A DNA stretch of 64,000 bases, from the IMG/VR virus record IMGVR_UViG_3300020198_001494, positions 31,202 to 95,201 of that record; one strand, written 5' to 3'. Below the pieces are notes generated by a model. The model ran no database searches and was not told the origin of the DNA. It saw nothing but the letters and a program-made list of their open reading frames with translations. This DNA comes from a virus. The number at the start of each line of letters is the position of its first letter. The first letter of the stretch is position 1. Both the position numbers and the translations under genes were made by a program. Below, in pieces: positions 9,576 to 17,299 of this stretch.

Positions 9576-11450
9576 TTACATAATCCTCTCAAATATATTA
9601 CTAATCATAGGCATATATCTAGGTTTAAATTCAAATTTCTCGCCAAACACATCTAAATAATACTGTTCAACAGAAACAACATGAATATCTCTCAATTTAA
9701 CTGAAATAGTATTACGTATGTGCCAGTCTGTAACAAATTTTACGGACAGATTAGCCATATACATCTGTTCTGTAGTATTATCTTCATAAACTTGTTCTGA
9801 CTCACCTTGCATAGATACTTCCTCTAATGCCAGCCCCTCAGAATCAAACATTTGCTTTTTAGACAAGAGGAACATATAAGTGAGATCTGCTATTTCTTCC
9901 TGCTGAATAGGGTCTAATGCAACAGCCGTAACATCAAATGATAAATTAAACTTTCCACCAAACTCATCTGCTACCACATCTCTTTTATCAAAAACTATAA
10001 CCATTTGTTTATCGCCTTTAGTAAGCCTTTTACCAAAGGATAAAATTACACCCGGTATAACCTCATTATTATATTGGTAAGGTTTTATCTCAAACGGTCC
10101 TAATGTATTTTGAACGTACATATAACTTGCTGTTACTATATCATTTTCTTGTGGTAATAAATTAAAAGAAATTTCATTTGTTGTACTATCAAAAGAAAAA
10201 TCTCCAGATTCTTTACTTAATAAGTGTCCATTAAATCTAACTTCAAGAGTTTTTGAAAGTATATTAGTATCTGATAGTTTATAACTTCCCTCAATGGCAA
10301 AAACTTCTGATACTGGTACATTATCTCTAACGGTAGTGTTATAATATAAATATGTTGCTAGCAAGCCTCTATTCGGCAGCAATTTTCTAGAAAAATTGAC
10401 TCTTTTCCTGTTTTCTACACTGAAAGTTAAACTCTGTCTTGGGGCGTATTTTTCTAAAGATTCACTTCTAAATATTGGAACATGATCTAAATAAATTTCT
10501 ATGGATGATTCTAAAGGTTTTTCATCTGGTAACTCTATGTATGTTTCAAACCCAGATGTATTTTTCTTTAAAATTTTTCTAGTTACTTGAGAAAAAAATG
10601 TCCACTCTGTACCAGCAATTAAAAGTCTGTTAAGAGATTTAGATAGTATATGAAATGCTCCCGGTCCCGGCTTTTTTAAAAATGTAACTGTTTTTTTAAT
10701 GCTATCATAAGTATAATAATCTTTTCCAAGAATAGTTTCGTCTACTATAAGACTAAAGTCATCATCAGCCACATCCATATTAAAAAATATGTAAGTTCCC
10801 TTAGCTGTCCCATAAGTCAGTGGGACACTATTTTTAGTAATCAATGGATCTACTACAAAATGAGATTCATCTACCATCTCTACGCCATAGTATCCGGCTA
10901 ATGCTAAGGCTCTATATCTGTATCTAGCAGTAACAACAGACCCTAAAGGTGGAGGTATTGTTAACTTCACTACTCCTGTTAATCCATCTATATAAGAAAC
11001 GTGTGATTCTCTTCCATCTACCTTTATTTCTATAGAATTCATATCTGGTTTAGTTAAAATAACACTCTCACCATCATTATCTACAGAAACTACCGGTTTT
11101 TTAGATAACTGAAAAGATATATTAGTGCCTAATACTTGATTAGAAAGATCCTCTCTAACCAATGGAAACATATTTTTAGTATCTTCTCTGACCCACTCTA
11201 TAGACTGACCGGGGAAATCTGCTACATTAACTAAAGCCACATGTGAAAGAACTCTGCCGACGTAGTTATTAGCATCAAGCTTAACTTGATCGGCAGAGCT
11301 ACTTTTTACTACTAATCCATACTTTGTTTGCTCATCATAAGGGAACTTATTAGATACCCTTACTTTACTATAAATAGGATGAGTTTTAAAAGACTCCTCT
11401 AGTTCGTAGATAAGCCTCCGCTTGACTGAATTAGTAAGCTGAAAGTAAAT
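9576..11450 (-). CDS. Virion (baseplate/tail) protein with Ig-like repeats; apparent AUU start
   Basis: The conventional frame starts at a GTG at 11240 with no ribosome binding site, but the same frame stays open upstream to an in-frame TAG at 11487-11489 and reads coherent protein (FQLTNSVKRRLIYELEE, then HPIYSKVRVSNKFPYDEQ). No ATG, GTG or TTG occurs in that extension. A strong GGAGG at 11460-11464 sits 9 bases before an ATT at 11450, so I place the start there (624 residues). The body contains beta-rich repeats, including REDLSNQVLGT, a motif also in the sheath protein, and segments of the pattern VDG...V.YIDG.TG.V.L..PP..G..V.A.Y. It probably belongs to the baseplate or tail. The first canonical start would give 554 residues. 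Confidence 0.75.
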   Translation of the reverse strand: MYFQLTNSVKRRLIYELEESFKTHPIYSKVRVSNKFPYDEQTKYGLVVKSSSADQVKLDANNYVGRVLSHVALVNVADFPGQSIEWVREDTKNMFPLVREDLSNQVLGTNISFQLSKKPVVSVDNDGESVILTKPDMNSIEIKVDGRESHVSYIDGLTGVVKLTIPPPLGSVVTARYRYRALALAGYYGVEMVDESHFVVDPLITKNSVPLTYGTAKGTYIFFNMDVADDDFSLIVDETILGKDYYTYDSIKKTVTFLKKPGPGAFHILSKSLNRLLIAGTEWTFFSQVTRKILKKNTSGFETYIELPDEKPLESSIEIYLDHVPIFRSESLEKYAPRQSLTFSVENRKRVNFSRKLLPNRGLLATYLYYNTTVRDNVPVSEVFAIEGSYKLSDTNILSKTLEVRFNGHLLSKESGDFSFDSTTNEISFNLLPQENDIVTASYMYVQNTLGPFEIKPYQYNNEVIPGVILSFGKRLTKGDKQMVIVFDKRDVVADEFGGKFNLSFDVTAVALDPIQQEEIADLTYMFLLSKKQMFDSEGLALEEVSMQGESEQVYEDNTTEQMYMANLSVKFVTDWHIRNTISVKLRDIHVVSVEQYYLDVFGEKFEFKPRYMPMISNIFERIM

Positions 11451-11454
11451 ATGA

Positions 11455-12015
11455 TTAATCCTCCACTTTTTCAGTATTACATTTAACTAAAGAATGTGGG
11501 CAATATCCAAAATGTCCTAAAGAAAAATTACAATTCATACATAAAACTCTTAATCCAATATCTATAGGAAAGTTATTTTTCTTTAGCCATTCATAAAAAG
11601 ATCCACCAACTTTATTTTTACCAAAAATAGTTTTTCTATGTTTTGCTCCATCATTATTAACATGATCTATAGATAAAAACTCTAAATTAGTTTCACCACA
11701 ACATTTACATATACACCCACCATAAGTATTAAATACTTGTAATTTTAAAGCTAGCCTTTTTGCTCTTTGATTAGAATTAATCCTATCTCTGTTACTATCT
11801 CTCCACTTTCTCGCCCAATCACGACATTTACAACATTTTTTAAAAAAACCTTCTACTTGATTTCCACACTCGCATAAACCATCTTTACGATTACGTTGTT
11901 TTCTTATTGGATCGTAACTATATCTACATAATCTACAATGTGACGATAGTCTACCTTTATAAGTAGAAAAATACTGATCCTCTTTTTCTACTCCGCACTT
12001 AGTACATTTTTTCAA
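11455..12015 (-). CDS. HNH homing endonuclease, free-standing
   Basis: The protein has 186 residues and a TTG start. The C-terminal half has the HNH/zinc pattern: CKCCGETNLEFLSIDHVNND, then GLRVLCMNCNFSLGHFGYCP, with the DH pair, the later Asn and two CxxC pairs. The N-terminal half has further Cys pairs (CTKCG, CRLCR, CECG, CCKC) and is basic, probably a DNA-binding zinc region. It stands between two virion genes with only 23 bases upstream, so no group I intron of normal size surrounds it. Its stop overlaps the start region of the next gene, which lacks a normal start codon. It probably spreads by cutting related phage genomes that lack the insertion. Confidence 0.85.
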   Translation of the reverse strand: MKKCTKCGVEKEDQYFSTYKGRLSSHCRLCRYSYDPIRKQRNRKDGLCECGNQVEGFFKKCCKCRDWARKWRDSNRDRINSNQRAKRLALKLQVFNTYGGCICKCCGETNLEFLSIDHVNNDGAKHRKTIFGKNKVGGSFYEWLKKNNFPIDIGLRVLCMNCNFSLGHFGYCPHSLVKCNTEKVED

Positions 12016-12038
12016 AACTACACCATAAAAATTTTTAC

Positions 12039-13277
12039 TTATTTCTTTTTATTCTTTTTAGAAGCGGCTTTTACAGCCTCTTGAGAAATTACTTTCTTTT
12101 TTGGTGACTCTTTCTTTGGGGCTGGCTTAAGTTCTGGTTTTTTAGTAATATTATCAAATTTTACACGTTTCGTAGGATCTGAAGCAATACCAATCGCTAC
12201 ATCTTTTAAAAGATCTCTTGATTTCTGACTACCTGGGGTTTTTACCGCCTTTCCTACATCTTTAACACTTTTACCCAAACCAACTTGCTTATCTAAACGT
12301 CTTATAGAAATGTCCTGTTCCGCCCAGTTCTTTCCTAATGATTTAGAAAAATCTGAAGATAGGTTATCTACTCTTTTTCTACTTTTACCTATATTTTTTA
12401 CTTTACTATAATCCTTACTTAGGTCTAAATCAGACTTCTTATTTATCTTCCTCTCTAAAGACTTTCTAGCTACCTTATTACCTTTATTGCAAGAGCAATT
12501 ACCACAACAATTGCCACTACCACAATTATTACCGCAATTAGCACAAATAACCATAGCTAACTTTGGATTCTGTGTACGAATATTATTAAGCATAGCTTTT
12601 CTAGCTACTACAGGCATAAACTCATCTAAAGTTTTACCAGTATCCATCTCAGGAGTAAAGTTAGCGGCATTGCCTGTATAAGTGGTAACACCGTCTTCAT
12701 GGGATAAATACTGTTTTTTATACCAATGTAAGCCTTTATTACTGTCTAGATTGTCTTGAATGAAAGTACCGGAATTCTTATGCTCACCGATAGTGTCTTC
12801 GATACCAGGATGAAGCTGACTGGCTAACTTGATTAAATCTTGAGCTACCTTTAGTAACTTACTATCAACATTTTTTCTAGAAGCTTTCTTAGATACCTTA
12901 TTCTGCATAGCTTTTCTAGCTATCATAGGCTGTCTAGGAGCAGAGCCTCCAGAATAAAGTTCCTGAACTTTTTGATCTACAGTTTTCGGATAAAAATCAG
13001 AATTATGTGTCTGATCACCATAAACATTCATGGCGTCACTGGTGGCTTCCTCTATTGAAGGAGTATAAAACTCATCCTCTGGAATCTCAGCACCATGCTG
13101 TTGTGGTAGATACTGTTGACGATACCAACTATATGTCTTATTGATATCAATATTATCTTGTACTTTTTCACCAGAGTTGATATGTGCGCCAATCTGGTCT
13201 TCAATACCAGGAGCCAAAAGGCTGGCTAATTTTGCTAACTCTGAAGCCATCTCTAATTTTTCGGATCTCTTTGACAT
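12039..13277 (-). CDS. Virion-associated protein with internal duplication and Cys cluster
   Basis: The protein has 412 residues. Two copies of one segment are plain: LAKLASLLAPGIEDQIGAHI followed by NSGEKVQDNIDINK, and LIKLASQLHPGIEDTIGEHK followed by NSGTFIQDNLDSNK, each then a Trp-Tyr and QYL. A motif ARKAM/ARKSL recurs three times. A cysteine cluster (CANCGNNCGSGNCCGNCSCN) lies in the middle and the C-terminus is Lys-rich (KKNKKK end). No known family is recognised. The phrase QYLSHEDG resembles RKAYLSHEDF in the 133-residue protein at 38158-38559, suggesting shared virion motifs. It lies among tail and head genes, so it is probably structural. Confidence 0.6.
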   Translation of the reverse strand: MSKRSEKLEMASELAKLASLLAPGIEDQIGAHINSGEKVQDNIDINKTYSWYRQQYLPQQHGAEIPEDEFYTPSIEEATSDAMNVYGDQTHNSDFYPKTVDQKVQELYSGGSAPRQPMIARKAMQNKVSKKASRKNVDSKLLKVAQDLIKLASQLHPGIEDTIGEHKNSGTFIQDNLDSNKGLHWYKKQYLSHEDGVTTYTGNAANFTPEMDTGKTLDEFMPVVARKAMLNNIRTQNPKLAMVICANCGNNCGSGNCCGNCSCNKGNKVARKSLERKINKKSDLDLSKDYSKVKNIGKSRKRVDNLSSDFSKSLGKNWAEQDISIRRLDKQVGLGKSVKDVGKAVKTPGSQKSRDLLKDVAIGIASDPTKRVKFDNITKKPELKPAPKKESPKKKVISQEAVKAASKKNKKK

Positions 13278-13288
13278 CTAATAACCCT

Positions 13289-13342
13289 CTAATACTTGTT
13301 AAAAGCACCTTGGCTTTGTGGTAGATATGAAAAACCTAACAT
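13289..13342 (-). other. Possible 17-residue leader peptide
   Basis: In the 100-bp gap upstream of the 412-residue gene, an ATG at 13342 opens a 17-codon frame (MLGFSYLPQSQGAFNKY) ending with TAG at 13289. No clear ribosome binding site precedes it. It is a weak candidate; it might also be chance in an AT-rich gap. Confidence 0.2.
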
Positions 13343-13377
13343 ACAATAACAAATAACTATTAATAAATTAAAAAATT

Positions 13378-14775
13378 CTACTCTATAACCTTAATAATTG
13401 GAATCATATCAACGATAAAGGATCTTCTTGATCTATTAAAATCATTAGTAAGTTTATCTTCTAAATCATATGCATCGTCTTCCATTTGTTTTTTACGTAA
13501 TCTTTCTCTCTGACGTTTTTCAGCTTTCTCTAACTCTTTACGCCTTCTTTCATCCTCTTTCTTTATACTGTTATACTCTTTTAACCTTCTCGCTTCTTCT
13601 CTGGCTTTATTGATTTCTTCACGTCTTTTACGTTTAGACTCCTCTAAATCTCGCCTAGTTTTAACACTGCTTTCTAAATCTTTATCTTTTTCTTGCTGCT
13701 TATTTTGTAATCTCTGTTTTTCATCTTTGATAGAATCTGGCTCATCTTTATTATCAGACTCCTCTACTGTGAATTTCTTCTCGGTTTTCCTCTTAGGCTT
13801 TTCTGTCCTCTTGATATCTTCCTCATCTTCTCTAACTTTTATAACCTTTTGCTCAAGCTCACCCTCTGGGGAATCTTTTAAATCTCTAAGGAATGGAGAT
13901 TTTCTCTCTTCGTCTTCTTTTAGCTCTGATCTTTCCAAAGATTCTAAAGGCTCTTCCTTACCTTCCTCAACAGTAAATGGTTTTGTTGGTATTGGTTCTG
14001 GAAGCTCCTCTGGCTCCTCTTTTATCTCAATCTCTTTACCAACATCAGTCTCTTTTACTTCAGCTAAATCTTCCTCACCTGGACGCATTGGAATAGGTCT
14101 TTCATTTAAATCAGCAAGATCATCCGGAGTAAGTATATCCTCTACTTCTTCTACTTTAGTTACTGGCTCTTTTTCTTCCTCTAGAAACTCATCAGTAAAT
14201 GGACCTTTTTCAATAGGCTCTTTTTCTTCAATCTCTGGTTCAAACTCTTCTGGTTTTTTAGCAGTATCCCAATCCATTTTATTTAGCATTCTACGTAATG
14301 CCACATAAACATGCTTACAAACTAAATTCTTTCCAGCAGGATCTCTTTTATTAGGAGCTACCAAAAGTCCTCTTGGTGGGTTACCTGGGCTTGTATAAAG
14401 AGCACCATCGTTATATAAATGATACTGACTACCGTAATATAGAAAAGCTGGACAACTACAATTCACTTTAGCCCTAATGTCATGCTTATCGAAAACAGTA
14501 TTTGGATCGTCTAATAATTGAACGTTCACAGTATGTCCAGACGGATCGGAGTAATATTCACCACACCTAACATCCCAAGACCAAACACCACTACTTTGAT
14601 TAATTTTCTGTAATGCTGTTGTACAGTTATATGACTTATTTTTAAATTCAGAATTACTATTAGCTAATTCATCTAAAGATAAATAAGCTATTTTAATGTT
14701 TTTTAAATAAACGTCTCCTATCTTTACTATAACACCTAGTAAAGTTTCTGTTTTTACCGCGTATCTAAAAAACAC
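13378..14775 (-). CDS. SWIM zinc-finger protein with long charged coiled-coil tail
   Basis: The protein has 465 residues and a GTG start 2 bases after the stop of the actin-like gene. The N-terminal ~180 residues are globular and contain CSCPAF followed by VCKHVYVALRRML, the CxC...CxH pattern of a SWIM zinc finger. The remaining ~280 residues are almost entirely Glu, Lys, Arg and Asp with Pro, first an acidic stretch (EEFEPEIEEKEPIEKG) and then an alternating-charge helix (RRLKEYNSIKKEDERRRK). SWIM fingers bind DNA or protein; the tail could be a long rod or spacer. It is closely linked to the actin-like gene, so the two may act together. Function not known. Confidence 0.65.
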   Translation of the reverse strand: MFFRYAVKTETLLGVIVKIGDVYLKNIKIAYLSLDELANSNSEFKNKSYNCTTALQKINQSSGVWSWDVRCGEYYSDPSGHTVNVQLLDDPNTVFDKHDIRAKVNCSCPAFLYYGSQYHLYNDGALYTSPGNPPRGLLVAPNKRDPAGKNLVCKHVYVALRRMLNKMDWDTAKKPEEFEPEIEEKEPIEKGPFTDEFLEEEKEPVTKVEEVEDILTPDDLADLNERPIPMRPGEEDLAEVKETDVGKEIEIKEEPEELPEPIPTKPFTVEEGKEEPLESLERSELKEDEERKSPFLRDLKDSPEGELEQKVIKVREDEEDIKRTEKPKRKTEKKFTVEESDNKDEPDSIKDEKQRLQNKQQEKDKDLESSVKTRRDLEESKRKRREEINKAREEARRLKEYNSIKKEDERRRKELEKAEKRQRERLRKKQMEDDAYDLEDKLTNDFNRSRRSFIVDMIPIIKVIE

Positions 14776-14776
14776 T

Positions 14777-15787
14777 TTATGACTCTAGCAAAGCTCCTAC
14801 TAATAGTCCTCTAGCAATAGCTGTTAGAGGTTCTTTAGCTAATTTTATATCACTCACTTTAAATGGAAATTTAGATTTATATTCATTAAATGTTTTTATA
14901 AAAAGATCAACAAACCCAGGAGCCATCGTTGTACCACCGGCTAATACTATTGGAATTGAATCAGGTATCTCAGCTTGTACTTTTTTCATTTCTAATAACA
15001 TCAAATCTAATGATTTCGATATCATAGCCTGGTAATAAAATGCTATGGCCTCTTCCTCTTTTGTTGCAAAAGAGGAAGAATTAAGATTAACTCCCTTCTC
15101 TTTAATAGCTTGTATTCTAGTTGCTGTGCTGCTAACTGCTTTGCCACTATTAGTGTCTATCCAATCGCCTCCGAGTTGTATACTGAACTGTAGTAAAGGC
15201 ATTGTCATATAACTAAGACAGAAATTAAACATTCCTGCCCCTATAGAAATAGAAATACCTGTAAAATTAGTATCTTTAAGCTCTGAGTAGCATATAGCAA
15301 GAGCCTCGTTCATAGGAACCGGGTTAAATCCCAAACCTTGTATTATATTATAAAATACTTTCTCGTGATATATATTATTTACACTCTTATCATCAACTGG
15401 ATTAGCTGGAACAGAATAAAAAACCTGTTCACCACTTACAACTGGTTTACCTAAAAGACTTCTTACCATAGCAGTAAGTATTTCTCCAGAAGTATTTAAC
15501 TCCTCTGGGGAAATAATACCTTTACTTAGCGGCCTCCTAGCTTCTCTCTTAAGCAAATTAGCAAAATTTATAGCTTCCTCACCAATTACATAAAGCTCAT
15601 TATCTTTCTCGATAGTAAGAGCGCCTGTCATTTTTATTGTATTTTTAACAAAAGACTCGTTAGATATATCTATAAAAGCATCACGCATTCTACCTATAAC
15701 AATATTACCGTCTTTACTTTTTGCTGCGGAAATAAGATTAGACGTACCTACGTCTAGCCCTCTACCAGGTATAAAATCTGAAGACAC
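14777..15787 (-). CDS. Actin/Hsp70-superfamily ATPase-like protein
   Basis: The protein has 336 residues. Phosphate-1 motif: GLDVGTSN at residues 10-17. The phosphate-2 position: ISISIGAGMF at 178-187. The connecting segment NEALAICYSEL and the adenosine motif VLAGGTTMAPGFV at 281-293 follow in the right order and spacing for the MreB/ParM/FtsA/Hsp70 fold. The Asp normally found in phosphate-2 (DxGxG) is replaced by Ser181, so hydrolysis may be slow or absent. The start is GTG with an AGGTGG site just upstream. It sits among virion genes next to the SWIM protein. It could form filaments or be a nucleotide-dependent assembly factor; the sequence does not tell which. Confidence 0.8.
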   Translation of the reverse strand: MSSDFIPGRGLDVGTSNLISAAKSKDGNIVIGRMRDAFIDISNESFVKNTIKMTGALTIEKDNELYVIGEEAINFANLLKREARRPLSKGIISPEELNTSGEILTAMVRSLLGKPVVSGEQVFYSVPANPVDDKSVNNIYHEKVFYNIIQGLGFNPVPMNEALAICYSELKDTNFTGISISIGAGMFNFCLSYMTMPLLQFSIQLGGDWIDTNSGKAVSSTATRIQAIKEKGVNLNSSSFATKEEEAIAFYYQAMISKSLDLMLLEMKKVQAEIPDSIPIVLAGGTTMAPGFVDLFIKTFNEYKSKFPFKVSDIKLAKEPLTAIARGLLVGALLES

Positions 15788-15797
15788 GAAAAACCAC

Positions 15798-16352
15798 CTA
15801 CTTCTTTTTTATCTTTTTAATTGCTTTAACAGCAGAATCAGTATCTATAATGGATCCAGAGCTTTCTTGTTTTACTGAGCCTATATCGGGTACATTATCT
15901 GTTTTAATCTTAGGAACGAATACAGGAGCGTCTAAAGAAATACCGCCACTATTATCAAGAGGTGCTGAAGGTTTAGCATTTTGTTGTAATGGGGCATGAA
16001 CATTATCTACTTTATTTCTCAAACCTACTAATTGATTAAATACTTCCTCAATTATTCCCGCTAGTCTACCTACTTGAGCTTTTAAATCTTCAAACTCCGA
16101 AACACTAACTGCCGGAGTATTAGATACATTAACTTTAGATGGTGGTTTAGGTCCAATCCTTCTATTGGGATCTGACATAGCCTGTCTTAATTCTGCGCCA
16201 GATACCTCAACTAACCAATGCTTCAGAATAGCTTCTTTAACCATTGGATTACTAATCTGATCGTCATCTAGCCAATTTATGTCGCCGTATTTCCAAATAT
16301 GCCCTGTTTCTAAATCCATTATACCGTGTACTGTAGATCTATATGAAATCAC
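15798..16352 (-). CDS. Hypothetical protein with coiled-coil middle
   Basis: The protein has 184 residues. The N-terminal ~65 residues look globular (HGIMDLETGHIWKYGDINWL), followed by a predicted coiled coil (SEFEDLKAQVGRLAGIIEEV), a Pro/Ser/Asp-rich linker and a Lys-rich end (AIKKIKKK). It lies just upstream of the actin-like gene in the same transcription unit. No family is recognised. Confidence 0.5.
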   Translation of the reverse strand: MISYRSTVHGIMDLETGHIWKYGDINWLDDDQISNPMVKEAILKHWLVEVSGAELRQAMSDPNRRIGPKPPSKVNVSNTPAVSVSEFEDLKAQVGRLAGIIEEVFNQLVGLRNKVDNVHAPLQQNAKPSAPLDNSGGISLDAPVFVPKIKTDNVPDIGSVKQESSGSIIDTDSAVKAIKKIKKK

Positions 16353-16386
16353 AAATTAAATCCTCCGTCACATATAAATAAATTAT

Positions 16387-17295
16387 TTATAATCTACTCT
16401 TTATTAAAATTTCAATACATTTATATAACTCCTCATATAAAGGAGAAAAATCAAAAACATTAAAATCTATATTATCATCCTCACTAACAGTATCGTCTAT
16501 TTTTTTAGATATCTTTTTAGTTCCCCATTTTTTATTTAAAACTTTTTCTCTTTCCTCTTTCCAAGAGACTTTTCTACTGCCCCACACTGACACAGTACCT
16601 CTTGCTACTATACGGTTATTATTACCCCATACAGAAGCCTTTCCTGGCACAATAGGAACCTTTTTAGTACCCCATTTTTTTAACCTACCTGGTGGTTTAA
16701 TAACCGTTCTTGTACCACTAACTAAAACCTTACCTTTTTCAATTTTATCTTGCTCTCTTTTTTTTCTAAACTCTTCTGGTGTCTCAATCCTGCCTCTAAC
16801 CCTATTTTTAGGGGTAATTCCTTTCATATACAAAATATCTCTCTCTATAGCATCTATCTGCTCAACTCTTTCTTTACTATTTATCAACCCCTTTCTGTAT
16901 AAATTCTCTACCTCATCTTTTCTAGCATTTAAGCTACCACTAATACGCTTATCTTTACTTGAAACCCTTCCGTACCTACTTAAAACGTCTCTCTGATCTT
17001 TCCCAACACTTCTTTTAGACTTTTTAGTAGGTGTTTTAAATTTAATATCAAAACCTACTTCAAATTTTTGACTACTTTCTGTATTTAACACAATTCTAGT
17101 AAATACACTAATGTTAAGTAAACTTTTTACGTATTCTTTATCCCCAGAAAAATTTTTTGTTCTTTCTATAACTCTAAACGCAAGCATTTTTAATCTATTT
17201 GAGGACATAGTATTAAATGTTTTTCTAAGATCATGATCAGATAAAGCGTCAATTAATAAATCTTCAAGGCTACCCTCTATTTTTATATCAAGCAT
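16387..17295 (-). CDS. Basic protein with WG-type short repeats
   Basis: The protein has 302 residues and is strongly basic. Residues ~1-90 look globular and helical. The C-terminal half carries five short repeats around Trp-Gly: KKWGTKKVP, SVWGNNNR, SVWGSRKV and NKKWGTKKIS, with a related KW-containing stretch between. The final ~40 residues are acidic then helical. The base composition of the repeats is like the rest of the gene. The function is unknown; the neighbours are virion genes. Confidence 0.5.
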   Translation of the reverse strand: MLDIKIEGSLEDLLIDALSDHDLRKTFNTMSSNRLKMLAFRVIERTKNFSGDKEYVKSLLNISVFTRIVLNTESSQKFEVGFDIKFKTPTKKSKRSVGKDQRDVLSRYGRVSSKDKRISGSLNARKDEVENLYRKGLINSKERVEQIDAIERDILYMKGITPKNRVRGRIETPEEFRKKREQDKIEKGKVLVSGTRTVIKPPGRLKKWGTKKVPIVPGKASVWGNNNRIVARGTVSVWGSRKVSWKEEREKVLNKKWGTKKISKKIDDTVSEDDNIDFNVFDFSPLYEELYKCIEILIKSRL

Positions 17296-17299
17296 AAAA

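Noticed and set aside
11455-12015. Group I intron around the HNH gene
   Set aside because: Only 23 bases lie upstream and the next coding frame begins at once downstream, leaving no room for an intron core.
13610-14308. Plus-strand open frame of 232 codons
   Set aside because: Ser-rich low-complexity reading that is the complement of the charged tail of the SWIM protein; no start signals.
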